Part shown: positions 30,212 to 41,649 of the stretch, piece by piece
Layout of the letters: the number at the start of each line of letters is the position of its first letter
Numbering within the stretch: the first letter of the stretch is position 1
Origin: Durusdinium trenchii
Lineage: Eukaryota; Sar; Dinophyceae; Suessiales; Symbiodiniaceae
Length of the DNA: 64,000 bases
Direction of reading: 5' to 3'
Assembly (NCBI GenBank): GCA_963970005.1
Contig: CAXAMN010025683.1
Span: 207,656 to 271,655 of the forward strand
Notes under the pieces: generated by a model
Database searches by the model: none
What the model saw: the letters and a program-made list of their open reading frames with translations, nothing else
What the model was told of the DNA's origin: nothing
Translations under genes and position numbers: made by a program

Positions 30212-30323
30212 GGTCGTGTGCATCCTGGACGACTCCGGCAGCATGAACCTGGCCAGTCAGCCGGCCACACAGCGATCACTCTTCGCCGAATCCAAGACGC
30301 GGTGGCAGGAGCTGCAAGAGTCG
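30212..30323 (+). CDS. vWA exon 1 (first seen): MIDAS DDSGSM
   Basis: Phase-2 acceptor CTCAG-G. Reads VVCILDDSGSMNLAS, QPATQRSLFAESKTR, WQELQES. DDSGS is the D-x-S-x-S metal-binding loop. GT donor (TCG-GTGCTT), phase 0. Confidence 0.85.
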
Positions 30324-33300
30324 GTGCTTGGGACATGAACTTGGATTTGGTACGGCCAATGGGTAGATTCGGGGGCTTGAATGGGCGACCCGAGACTTCA
30401 CTCGTTGGAAGCATGTGATCTGCTGTGAGGGGCTTGGTTCTGGTCCCGAAAACCCTCTGCCCGGGCACATGGAAGCCCACGCTTTCGGAGATCCCCCATG
30501 GAACTTCTGTGCGTAAGCACATGCGCAGCACGAGACCATCACTTTTTTGTTTCGAGCAGCTGCATCTGAAAGGCAGTTGTGTTTTTCTGCCGACACCTAC
30601 ATCATCCAAACACCTCCTTTGGAATCAAACATCGAAGAAGCAGGGCATAGCAGAGATATGATATTCCACTATATTCCACTCTCTCATGCTGACTCCTGAC
30701 TTCAAAAATGGTGATGCTGCCAGTTCTGTGGTCTCCTGCCGGGTGTTCCGACTAGGACCTGCCAACGATTTGGCGGACTGGTTCAACCATGAACCCCTCC
30801 GCTCCCTGGACAACTACAGACCCCAAAATCGAATTGGCTCGGTAGATGAGAAAATTCCACCGATCAAGTATAGAAACCATGTTTCAATTACGGGGGAATC
30901 CGCACAATTCCAATCCATCCGGAGAGCACCTGATTTCCAAGGATACAAGTGAGTGCAAACCAGTTGGTTTGAAAAGCGTCGATGCAATTCAGTATATGGG
31001 AGCTCAGTGGTTTGGTACTAACAAGATCGCTTATGTCGAAAAGGAACACCTTCCTTTTTCAGGCTGGTGCATGTCATCAGCACGATGCCCCAGGTGACAT
31101 TGCTGGTTGAATTGGCCAACTGCTTCGACAAGACGGGCGTGGATCTATTTTTCCTGAATCTTTCCACCATTTTGCGACCTTTTCTGTTTAGGATATGTCC
31201 ACTCTTTTTCATGTGGACACTATAGGGCCATGGCAGGACTCAACCACAACTCCCCCCATTATTTCCGCAACCAAAGAGGGCGAGGGGGTCTTAACACGAC
31301 AAACTCATTGGATCTTGATGGGATCTTGATGGGTCTTCATTTTTGCTTGAGCAGAAGTTCAGCAGGAGTTCCAATCTCAATCTCTTAAAGCTGCTCGTTA
31401 CGACGCCTGCCAGTGACTTCAAGACCTCACCGAGAAGACCTTCGGCATCTCATCTCCGACTGTGCGCCACTTGTTCCGTTCGTAGCGAACCTTGTTACTA
31501 CTAGTAAGGCACCTGTTACTACTAGCGTGGCACTTGTTCCGTTCGTAGCTATGGCAACTGTTCGGCAATGGTCAATTGTCAAGTCACTCGCAGTATCAGT
31601 CGACCCTTTCCGCCAACGATGCTAGAGTACAAGTCCGCCAACGTGGCTCTCACGCACAGGTCCAGGGGGCTTTGGGCTTTTGCGGAGCCCCCGCATCATG
31701 TCAATGCCGAAACTCTCTGCCTCGACGCTTCCTGGCGCCAAGAATGACTTTCAAGGTCGCCTGGATTTGGAATAGCACGAAGTGAGAAACCATCCCCTTT
31801 TGCTTGGCCATCGCGACCTGATCTTGGCCCTCGCTTCTCAAGCTGATCCAGTCTAGGGTGGTTGACGGCCATCGTTTAGACCAGCGTTCGCCCTGCCTGT
31901 GAACTGCTTTCTAAGAACCTGCAACCCCCGGGCCCCCGACAGTCTCGGCGCGCTGAGTCTCGGAACTTGGGGGCTCTCGCCATTTGGGGCTCTATGGGCC
32001 AACCCTGAGTGTTACACCGGGTGCCACTGGGACTAGGAAGAGTGCTTGCTCGATGCATTCGGCGGGTGGGTTGGCTCAGCGTGTTTGATTGTCGACGGCT
32101 TGCATTTGGTGGTTGGCTTGGGGGTTCTTGGCTTAGTGGCCGATTGTGGTAATTTTCTTATCAGCGAGAAGATGCAAGAAGATCAGACATTGTACCAGAA
32201 GAAGAACGTTTGTTTGGGTGGTTTTTTGACAAAAATGTAATATTGTAATATATGCATGTGCTTTCCCGGCACTTTTTCAACTCTGTTTCATCATGCTTTC
32301 CCGAGATTACGGGAACACAAAGATCCATTCGTGTGGACAGTGTGGACTTCTAGGGGGCGGTGTCACAACGTTCTCACACTTCTTCTGGCATCAAGGACCA
32401 TATCATAAAGGCTGGAAAGTGTCCTGGCATATGGTCTGACATCCTTCCTGGCACGTGTTCTGACACCTGTCCTGTCGTCAAGTCTGACATGTACTCTGAC
32501 ATGTCTTGTGGCCTGTGCTTCCGACATCTGCTCTCGCATCAAATTCAGCATTTGTTATCATGTGTTCTGACATGACATGTATTCTGACAGTTCTTCTGCC
32601 ATCAAGCTTGCCCTCGAACTGACATTTGTTTGAATAGTGTTTTTACAGGTGTTTTGATATATGTTCTGTCATTTGTCCTACAAGTAATCCAAAATGTGTT
32701 CTGGCGTTCTGACATTTGTGCTGACACGCGACAAGTGTTCTGACATGTTTTGACATTTGTTCTGAGATGTGTTCTGGCATGTGTTCTGACAGTTGTTTGA
32801 CGAATGTGTCGACGTGTCGACATTTGTTCTGAGATGTGTTCTGGCATGCAACCCAACAATTGTTCTGACATGTTTCTGCAATAAACGTCGGCATGTTTCC
32901 TGGTTTTCTACTTGCTGACATTCATGTGGCATCTATGCTAACAATGTTCCTGGCGTTCATTTGGCAGCTATTCTGGTTGTCCATCCGGCATCTATTCTGA
33001 CATTTTGGGTTTCATTCTATCTGACATCTACGCTGACACTCCTCCAGGATTACCTGGCATCTATTCTGACATCGTTTCTGGCATTCTATCTCGCATTGAT
33101 CCCCGACCTCACTGGACACCAGATGCGAGACGGCACCGTTCATCCCATTAGAGACCCTGACATGGCAGGTGGGGACTGCCAGGGGGAAGGAAGGGTATCC
33201 TCCCCCGATCCCTTGAACATCACAAAGAAGTCCCTCTTAGTTACCTTTTGAAGTGCACATGGTCTCTTGTATACATGATCTTCAATGGGCCCCCGGTCTT

Positions 33301-36300
33301 CACCGAACTCAACCCACATCGACCTTTTTGACCAAACGACGCACCTCAGGAACCGCGGGCTGATCGATGGGGTGAAGACCCCCAAGGATGAGCGCCTGGC
33401 TGCAGCCTTCCGACGAAGTGCTGCCGGTGGAACGCCGCTCACCCAAAGCCTGCGGATCGTAGCAGAGCACTGTGAAGGAGAGAGGCCGGTGAACAGTTTG
33501 GCAGTGAGTTTGGCGTTTGCAGGGTCATGGAGATTATTGCAGTTTGTTCGTAGGTGTCCGTTGCTGTTGACATCTGTTTCATGTTGTTGTAGCATTACAA
33601 ACTTTCAGTTTTGCGGGATGTTGTTTGTTTTGGACAGTGTTGTTAGAGGTTTGGATCAGGTAGTCTTTTGCATGCACTTTGGTTTGAATCCTATTGAAGG
33701 TTGTAGTATTTTTGTATCATCCTCTTTACAAAACTCCACCTGGACCATCGAGGAGGGAGAGTGTTTTTCCCAGCCGTAATTATCCCAATTGCAAGTGACA
33801 CCAACAACACGCACAAATGTTCCTTTTCCCCCAGCACAAGGTTGACCGCCTCCGTCGAAAACCATGGTTGCATGTTCACATCGGAATGACAAGGTTTACA
33901 CGGTATTTCAGTGTTTGGGCCCAATTCCACAATTCGACTCAATTCGACCGGCATCCAGTTTGGCAATAGGCCGATCCTGCTCATGATCTTCACGGATGGA
34001 GAACCCAACGGCGGAGTGCGACAGTTCGAAAAAGAACTGAAACGACTGGTCACGAAGAAGAGCAGTGACAAGACCTTTAAGGCTGGAACCCCTTCTGGAA
34101 GCTTTGGTGAGGTCAGTCATGGTGTCCTCACAGGAGACTTTTTGAACCTTCGTGTTGCGGGCTGGGCGGCTTGCTGTCTTGGGCGGTGGGAGTCGTTGGT
34201 CAGAACAGAATCAGTACTCACCGACCCTTGGTTTGGGTGCCAGGTGATGTGCACGACTCCGAGCGCTCTAAGCGAGCGCGGAATAACATGTTTGATGCCT
34301 CTCCGCGACCCTCCAGCAAAAACGAACATAGAGTATCATAGAGTTAAACAATGTTAAACATATATAATAGACATTAATAGTAGTAGTGTCAGTGGTTCTG
34401 CCCATTTGGAGACATCCCCCTTTGCAGATCTTTGCAGCAGTTGCAGTTGTCCAACTAGAGACAAATCCAAATAGATGACCAACATGAAATGTACCGTTCT
34501 CCATCATAATCTTGGTACTCGTAACTTGCAGCTTCCCAATCAAGGTTTCAGACTACTTCTATGTACTGTATGTCTATTTGTTGCAGGACTACGGATATCA
34601 AGAGCTTTTATATGTGGACACTGAGACAGTAGGAGGCTGTGCAAATTGCACCTATGTGCGCATGTCGAAAGGAACATGACACCCCCATGTAGGTTCCGCG
34701 ATAAAAAGCTAAGCGAGTCCAGAGTGGGGACATGCTGCGCTCCTTTTTTTGAAATCTTCCAGATTCCGAAGCCCTGGCAAACGGAAGCTGCCGGGAGTCG
34801 CTGGCAGGTCCAAATCATGGCGTGTACTTCTGACCAAGATGCAGTAGGAGACTGGGCTCGAACGCTGGCGAAATGTTCCGCTGGCGAACGCTGGTGTGTA
34901 ATCGAATATGTCATATGTGGTCAACTATGATTGGTGTCTCTTTTTTGTCCAATTCCAGATCAAAGAAGCGTTTTACTCCGAAGGATACACACAAGAAAGT
35001 CATGGAAGGCATCTAGTATGCATGTTTGTGTGTGTGGGCGCTCTCGAGCCAAGTGTGGCAGACATTGGCTCACAATGCTTGTGAGCTTCCAGTTTTGCAA
35101 ATAGTCCAGCGCAGAATAGCTTGTTTTCGCATTAACCACATTGATTCACCTGGGAAGTAAATGTGGCTGCATGGGGCTGGCCAGCCTCAACTCCGCTGTC
35201 AGTGCAGTCAGTTATATAGAACAGTCCAATATCTCAACCTCCATGTCACGCATGTCACATGTCTTCTCCCAAAGGGTTGCGCAAAATCCTGGCAAAGCAC
35301 GTAGTATTATGTGGTGGAGGAAAGTTTCATGAAGATTTGATAGAACATGATAGTACCAGCATGCGGGTGAAGCTCTTTTTGGAAAGAGACTCTTCGAAAG
35401 TTGGGACGGCTGCGATGGAGGATGCATAGACAACCAGGCATCACAAGCCGATTCAGGCTAGCCACGAGGAAGTTGACTTGGGTCCAACAGGTCTCATTTG
35501 CAATCTTGATGGATCATGGCCGATTTTGGCATGCTTCTCACTGGGGCCTTTGCTTGCTTTCAGCAGACAAGTTTGAGCTCTCGTGTTTGTTCGAGAATCA
35601 AACTCCACCGACCAATCCTTAGCAGCATCAGCAATTGCTTCCAAAATGGCCGGGCAGCCCACCACCGAACCTCCGTTTAGAGAGCTGAATGAATTCACCA
35701 CTGACCTGATCATTGAGTGCGGGCTGTTTTGCTCAACCAAATGCTGTTAAGAGTGCTGGGACCAGCAAGCTGGTCCCACCTTAGGAGACGGCCTTGCTGG
35801 TCCACCTTCACTTCACTCAGACCAGGGAATGCTGAAAACGCAGACCTTTCGACAGGTCACCGGTCACCACTCACCACGACTGGAGACCTCGTCGTTTCCG
35901 CAGACCTTCAAGTCTTTTGTGATGTCCTTTAGACGGTTTTACTTTGTCCTGGCCGGAGATGATGATCCCAGTAGAGGGGTGCTGGCAAGAGATCAAAAGC
36001 CGGTTTCGGGCCATTTGATGGAGCCTGTTTGCTAGAAAGTCTGAGCCCTATCATGCTCAGATTCTGGAAGCATGAATCGGCATGAGACATACGAGACATT
36101 TAGGATGGAGTTGGAGGTGCCTAGAATCCCCAAACCTGGATTGTCAGCCCAGTGGAGCCTTGCCCTGTTTCTGCAGAAACAGATGTGCAGCGAGCTCCTT
36201 TGAGACTCTGAGTTCCGATGTACCAAGATACAACTACTACTTCCCTGAATTGGTCAAAACTTGACATTTGACCTTCTTCCCAAAGTGTGTCATGAATCCA

Positions 36301-39300
36301 GTTGCCAAAGTAGAGCTGTTGTAGCTCCAGGATACTTGAACGAAATTGATGAGAAGTTTGGCAAGGTGGACGTTACAGATGCCTGGAATGAGGAGGTGTT
36401 TTGAGTCCCCGTCACCTTTACACAACTTTCGCGGAATTGCACGGGACTACATTCCTGGTCTCCACCAGTTGAGGATGTTGAGGCCATTCCAGTGGATGAA
36501 AGGTCCGCGAAACCCTACGATCGGATAGATTTCCCGGAAAAGTCTGGACCTTTGTAATCCTTTGGTTGTTTATATTGTATCACAGAAGTTCCTCCAATGC
36601 TTTCCAAACTTGGATATACATCGAGCCTGGCCACATTTGTTCCATAATAGGCTATCATACATACATATATATATAGATAATATATGTTTATAAGTTGAAT
36701 CCGAAGAGAGCCTTCAACACGGGCATTTGTCCGGTACAGGTCCAGTCTGCCGACTCGTTTTGTCTGGTCGTTGAGAACATGTTCTTCTCAAAAAGGCACC
36801 GTCTAGCACGGGACCGGAGAGCCGAGGATGACTACTATAGTGAGATGCAGGAGGTCGTCATGAAGGCTCGGAAGAGGCCACAGTTCACGCGAGGAGATTG
36901 GTTGATGAAGGCCCGGGGCGGAACACCGGGGTGCACACATGGGATGATGGGCATGGGCGGAAGGCCGGAACGCCTATGTTTTGATTCAGGAAATGGCTTT
37001 GGCAAGTCTACTGTACAAGGTATCCGTTTGCCAGTTGTACACGCAGGATCTCGCAGGAGCATGGTAGGTTTGGGATGGTTTGGGTACACCTATCCATGCA
37101 AAACAGCGCACTGCCGAAAGAAATGTGATACCTGTTCGGGACAACCATACCACAGCTGGGCTTTGCAACCCAGTGGGCAAATACTCTTCTCCTGAACCTT
37201 GACAATGAGATAAGACCCGAGCATATGTATTCATGGTGAATTTGACTGTAAATTCAAACAAACTGATTTCGTCAAATGCGTAAAAGACATGTTTTCCCGA
37301 AGGTGTGGCGAAGGGTTCCCATTCAATCCCGTTTATATTCTGGGGGTTTGGGGGCTGGACATGCATGTGTTCACCTGGTGTTGTCTCGTCTCGGGTCTCG
37401 TTGCGTTCTCGTCGCGTTGAGCAAACTCCTGCCAGAAGCTTTGGGAAGATGTCTTGGATGAATGGAGAGGGTCTTATACCAAATGCTTGTTTTGGAGATT
37501 TGACACTGCACTTTTGGAACTGGCCCGCCCCTTCGAGCACATGAAGCACGAGCACGCACACTCTCGAGTGCACATATGAGAGGATACAAGTATTGAAGCA
37601 TACATAAAACAGGAGGCATGTGAGAGCGCACAGGTAAAACAGAGGCATGAGACCATGCATTTAAGAGCACACACCTGAGAGCACACATTTGAGCAAACAT
37701 GTAAGGGCCAACATATGAGAGCAAACATGCATACAAGATCATACAAGAACACACATGTGATAGCACAAACATGCAACACACGCGCACACACGTAGACGCA
37801 TGAAAACACATATATAAATGAGAGAGTATAACGCGCACGCATGAGAGTTCACATGCATGAGCGAACACATGAACACGTGCATGAGAGCACAACAGAGAGC
37901 ACACACACACATGAGAACACACATAAGTTACATAAACAAACACGCATGTGCGAACACAGGTGAGGGCACGAGGTTTTAGAGAGCATGCTGCGCTGGCTAT
38001 CAAATCTACACTTCGAGGTTCACATGTTGTTGCGCCTGCCACGAAATCGGCACTTGGAGGTTCACAAAGTGGTGCGCATACTAAAACTGCACTTCGAGGT
38101 TCAGTCACAAAGTGTTGTGCTTGCCGCGAAGTCTGCACTTTGAAGTTCACAAAGGGGGGGGCGCCTGCCACAAAATCTACATTTGGCTTAACAAAGTGCT
38201 GCTCGGTGAAAATATCATCAACAACAAACATTTCCCATTATGTTGAACCATGAATTGGCAGCTAGGTCTATGTTGAGATGGGTCAGCACCTTTCTTCCCG
38301 CACAAGACAAAGTTATGGAACATGTTGCCAATGTCCGATGAACCCCGTCACTTTGGGTACAGAGATAAGGGTTTGAAACGCAAGTGGTGGGGCCATAGTT
38401 TGACAACTGTTGTTGATCACAAAAAAGAACAAGTCAGGACTACATTGGAACCCTTCTGCAGGCACAACCGATCACGAACACCCACAACCGATCACTAGGC
38501 GCTATGGTGTTGTACATGCTGCGTACGATGCGGTTCTGCGATGTGGTCACAGTGGTCTCAGTGAATGTCGGTGATGTCGCTGCGCCATGCGGTGCTTGGA
38601 TCGGACAATGCGTTGTCCTAGTGCCGCTGTGCACCAGTGCTTGGTGCAAAGCCTGTGCTGCGTGCGCCATGCCGTTCTGTGGCCTGGTGGGCCACCAGTG
38701 TCCTGTACATCGATGATGTCAGTTCAAAAACATCTCTTACCCCAAAAACATTTGGATTCGGAGGTTCTATCAGGTTTTTCGTTGCATCACGGAAAGCTGA
38801 GTGAAACAAACCACGACTGCCTCCCAAGGCCCAAGGCGGCCGTTTCGATTGTGTATGTGGAGTCAAATCACCGATCATCCATACTTGGTTCTCGATACCA
38901 CAGCAACAAGAAACCATTGATATGCATGACACATACATGCACTCGTGTCATATTGTGTATATACAAATGGTATGGTATGTATATTGTTGTAGTTTGTTAT
39001 GTGTTGTTAACCCCTGAACACTCAACACCTTTTGATTGATGTTTTATTTCCACATTTTTTTAAAGGACAATACATTTTGGGTTAAAGACAAACACATAAT
39101 ACATATGATATAATATAGAATAAAGATAGACAGTATGTACGGACCGTCGTTGGTGCGGATCTTATCCCCCTGGATATGGATTTGTTGCATGGCGCATTTT
39201 CCCCAAAAGAATTTGGAGTCTGGTCCAGGAAGTGCCTTTAGAAAGGACATAGGACATTCACTTTTCCTTGTGTGGAATTGCGTACATATTTTGGAAACGA

Positions 39301-39489
39301 TACAAAAGGAAGTGACCATATATAAATTCCTTTCGTTGAATTGCTTTTAGAACGAGATGCAACCAGAAATGAAAAGGATGCTTTACAAACCATACCAGGA
39401 CGCTGGATGGGTACGTTTCTGCATCCCATGGCAATTTGCCGCAGGCGATGCTGGGACCAATCAGTCAAAAATTCGACGGGTGGGATGAG
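30212..39489 (+). CDS. vWA-domain protein gene, eight exons recognised (model, N-terminus missing)
   Basis: Eight exons join without one frame break: 30212-30323, 31094-31155, 33350-33484, 33970-34081, 34808-34847, 36331-36377, 36827-36910 and 39445-39489. They encode a von Willebrand factor A fold: strand plus MIDAS loop VCILDDSGSM (D-x-S-x-S), a helix with KTRWQELQES, GVDLFFLN, the second MIDAS element region GGTPLTQSL (the Thr), and ILLMIFTDGEPN (the third MIDAS Asp), then VDVTDDYYSEMQEVV and MLGPISQKFDGWDE. vWA domains bind a divalent metal and usually protein partners. Cytosolic location is likely because no signal peptide is visible. Donors are GT, GA, GC, GC, GA, GA, GC and every acceptor is AG-G. 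The 5' end and the end after WDE are not found. Confidence 0.85.
31094..31155 (+). CDS. vWA exon 2
   Basis: Acceptor CCCAG-GTG, reading VTLLVELANCFDKTG then VDLFFL, phase 0 to 2. A GA donor (CCT-GAATCT) lets CT + G AAC restore FLNRG. Both intron ends carry GAA. Confidence 0.85.
31478..31562. repeat. CTACTAGTAGC-type repeat cluster
   Basis: Degenerate copies of TTGTTACTACTAGTAAGGCA and CACTTGTTCCGTTCGTAGC within intron 2 of the vWA gene. Same family as the clusters near 1.15, 52.0 and 53.4 kb. Confidence 0.7.
32430..33090. repeat. degenerate TGTTCTGACAT tandem array
   Basis: About 45 imperfect copies of a 12-18 base word built on TGTTCTGACATGTGTTCTGG fill most of intron 2 of the vWA gene. 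ORFs over it on both strands are repeat translations, not genes. Confidence 0.85.
33350..33484 (+). CDS. vWA exon 3: GGTPLTQSL
   Basis: Acceptor CTCAG-G. Reads NRGLIDGVKTPKDER, LAAAFRRSAAGGTPL, TQSLRIVAEHCEGER. GTPL carries the MIDAS threonine of vWA folds. A GC donor (GAG AG-GCCGGT) faces acceptor TAG-GCCGAT: AGGCCG is present at both ends of the intron. Confidence 0.85.
33970..34081 (+). CDS. vWA exon 4: FTDGEPN
   Basis: Reads PILLMIFTDGEPNGG, VRQFEKELKRLVTKK, SSDKTFK. The Asp of TDGEPN is the third metal-binding element, on a buried strand. GC donor (AAG-GCTGGA). Confidence 0.9.
34808..34847 (+). CDS. vWA exon 5
   Basis: Forty bases after GGCAG: VQIMACTSDQDAV plus one base. A GA donor (GTAG-GAGACT) joins acceptor CCAG-GATACT to read DAVGYLNEIDEKF. 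Confidence 0.85.
36331..36377 (+). CDS. vWA exon 6
   Basis: Reads YLNEIDEKFGKVDVT. A GT donor 18 bases later would leave extra AWNEE residues. The GA donor (ACA-GATGCC) with acceptor GAG-GATGAC gives VDVTDDYYSEM, the expected family sequence, with GATG at both ends. Confidence 0.8.
36827..36910 (+). CDS. vWA exon 7
   Basis: Twenty-eight codons: DDYYSEMQEVVMKAR, KRPQFTRGDWLMK, phase 0 to 0. GC donor (AAG-GCCCGG) paired with acceptor CGCAG-GCGATG. Confidence 0.85.
37540..37965. repeat. degenerate ACACATGAGAGC tandem array
   Basis: Roughly 25 imperfect copies of ACATGAGAGCACACA-like words lie in the last recognised intron of the vWA gene. The 286-codon - strand ORF here is a translation of the repeat (Cys/His/Val/Ser words) and is not a gene. 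Confidence 0.85.
37985..38205. repeat. about 50-bp tandem repeat, 4-5 copies
   Basis: Imperfect units containing GCCACGAAATCGGCACTTGG and AGGTTCACAAAGTGGTGCGC follow one another directly after the ACACATGAGAGC array, inside the same intron. Confidence 0.8.
39445..39489 (+). CDS. vWA exon 8 (last recognised)
   Basis: Acceptor CGCAG-GCG reading AMLGPISQKFDGWDE, the conserved end block of this vWA family. The frame stays open to 39624, so the exon may run on. The real end or next donor is unknown. Confidence 0.75.
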
Positions 39490-40744
39490 ACCGGCAAAGC
39501 CAGGACACTTGGCGTTATTTGCATCACCGTTGATGGAAGAAGTCTTTCAATTGTATGTAAAGCCCGTACCCAGTCAGTGGATCACCCTTTTGCCCTTTGG
39601 GGGACTCGTTTCCCCACTGAAACATGAACAAGTGGAAAACGGCCCGGGCCCGCACTCGGGCGGGCTGCAAGGGATGGTCATCATCCGGAGGCACATCCAA
39701 GATACAGGCAAACACATCATCCAAATGCATCCAATGCGGCTTTCTGGTAATCTGGTGGGACAACTTCCATAATTTGTTCTTCTTGCTTGCTGGGTTGGCT
39801 GGCTTGCCGAACTAAGGAAATGCACAACGCATTGTGACGACTCAGATTGCAGTGATCATGATGAGCAATGCGAGCTTTGTAGCATTTGCTGAGGCCGGGC
39901 GAGCGTCATTCGCATTGAACATGCCTAGCTTTCGATGACGTGGACCATGGTTTGGTTTGAGAGGCTTGTTTTTTTGCTCCCATTGTTTTGCTTGTGTGAG
40001 TGTAATACGTTCAGTTGGTTCTGGTCACTTTTGACTCTGGTCACCAAGGCTCGATGGAAGAAAGCAACGATTGTGAAATTACTCTATTGGTCTGTTCCCT
40101 CTAGTTCTGAGTGAAACGGCTCCCGTAACGCACGTGAGCTGGGGTTCCTTTGCCAGCGCTTTCATGGATTTGGGCTGGAGGAAAACTTTGGAAACTTTGC
40201 CAAAAGCGCTGGGCTATCCTACAGGTCCTCACCTCAGTCTTCCATGGTTTCGACCAACACATCTCCTTACACCCACAAGCGATTTTGAGCCCTCACCAAG
40301 AGGTAGAAATTACAAAGAGAATTGTCGGGCCTCAAATGTTTTGAGCGACAGGCTTTAGGCTTCAGCCACTTGGCTTGTCTTCTATTGTCATAAGTTCCAT
40401 GCTGTGATACTTCCCTTAGGACGCTACGAGGGGCTCCTGGTTGTTTCCGTGTTTGTTAACTGAAGAGAAGTACATCTCCATGGACCGTCCACCTAGGAAC
40501 AAGGACGCTACTAGGCTGTTTGGCTCCTCTTCGGTCTTGACACCTCGCCCGACAGGTCGCCGCCCGACTCACGGGCCATGGGGCGCCAAAGCGCGCCCGA
40601 CGACGGTCGGCCGTGAAAAGCGGCATGACTGGGACTGGGACCGGCAAGGTGAAGCAGCAACGCATAATGACTCTATCCTGCTGTTTTTTGTTTTTGGCTG
40701 AAGGCTGTCCCAACATTGATGGGCTGTAAGGACTGAGTGGCAAG

Positions 40745-40841
40745 AGTCAAGGCTTGGATGGTTCACGGGAAGCTGGTGGATGCTGGTGGGTTGGACATGG
40801 ACATGAGCGAGATTGAAGCCATTCTGGCACTTCTTGGTGAC
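40745..40841 (+). CDS. orphan EF-hand-region exon of a channel-like C-terminus
   Basis: Acceptor at 40743-40744. Reads VKAWMVHGKLVDAGG, LDMDMSEIEAILALL, GD before a GT donor. It resembles the helix-linker between two EF hands of dinoflagellate voltage-gated channels and is a counterpart of the exon at 63786. No other exon of such a channel was found within 39.5-48 kb, so it may be a relic, a tail of another gene, or part of an unrecognised gene. Confidence 0.5.
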
Positions 40842-41577
40842 GTTAGAAGGATGGTGATGTAGATTTAGAATCTGCATCCAGACTTCTTTCAGATGTTCAA
40901 GGAGGATCCTGAAGCCAAGTGACAGGATCGGTTTTGTCGGGCTTTTTCTGAAGGCATACATAATATGATGCCAGGTCTGTGGGGTACCAGACCATCCGTG
41001 TTTGGCATATTTAATCAATGTTAATCATATTTAAGTTCATAGGGTCAGGGCCTCAATCTAGATAAATATGCCATACATGGATGCTGTGAGAAAAAAGCTA
41101 TTCCGCGCCCGATTGATGACTCTCCCAAGGCGAACATCTCCGGGAGTTGAAGCTGCTCGAGGCACGGCGCCGACTCCGCGGGAACGGCCGCGCGGTCGTA
41201 CGGGGTCCGCCGGCAGATGGTTTGAATCGTCAGAACCGACCTTGATACCCTTGCGTGTGGGTGAAATCTGAGAGATCTTCCCTTTAGGATGACTTCAAAC
41301 CTCAGTGGACTGTGGATCACTTGTAACACCCACTGTTTGATTATGGCGACCCTGATGATGTCCTTGTTGTTGAGCTTTCATTGAAGTTGAGCGACTGTGA
41401 GCGCGTCTTTTTTCAACGCCATCCCCCAGAGAATTGATCAATGCAGTTTCATCATAAGAGCACGCGGTCACAGACCACTGACTGCGTCAGAGTCCAAAAA
41501 TAATGCACGTTCCAAATCTGTTAAAACGGTGTTGTGGTGTGTCTTCCCTTTCTTTTGCATTTGGATCAACCTCCAAG

Positions 41578-41640
41578 ACAGGTTGGAGGCCATCGCTATT
41601 AGGTTGGAGGACATCGCTATTAGGTTGGAGACCATTGCTC
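41578..41640. repeat. 21-bp repeat GGTTGGAGGCCATCGCTATTA, three copies
   Basis: Three near-perfect units in tandem (GGC, GAC and GAC/ACC variants), in frame giving LEAIAIR / LEDIAIR / LETIAHR. Shorter complementary copies are at 1326-1352 and 52020-52060. Period divisible by three. Confidence 0.9.
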
Positions 41641-41649
41641 ATCGAAGAT

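Noticed and set aside
32602-32932. Several - strand ORFs of 84-92 codons
   Set aside because: They are frames through the TGTTCTGACAT array (HARTHLRTNVKT-like words) with no independent support.
33285-33779. 164-codon ORF taken as one coding unit
   Set aside because: Only 33350-33484 matches the vWA family and has splice signals; the rest is intron read-through.
36378-36395. GT donor at 36396 for vWA exon 6
   Set aside because: It would insert extra residues (AWNEE) into the conserved VDVTDDYYSEM block; the GA donor at 36378 restores it exactly.
37371-38231. 286-codon ORF on the - strand
   Set aside because: It is the translation of the ACACATGAGAGC and 50-bp repeat arrays inside a vWA intron; codon content only reflects the repeat.
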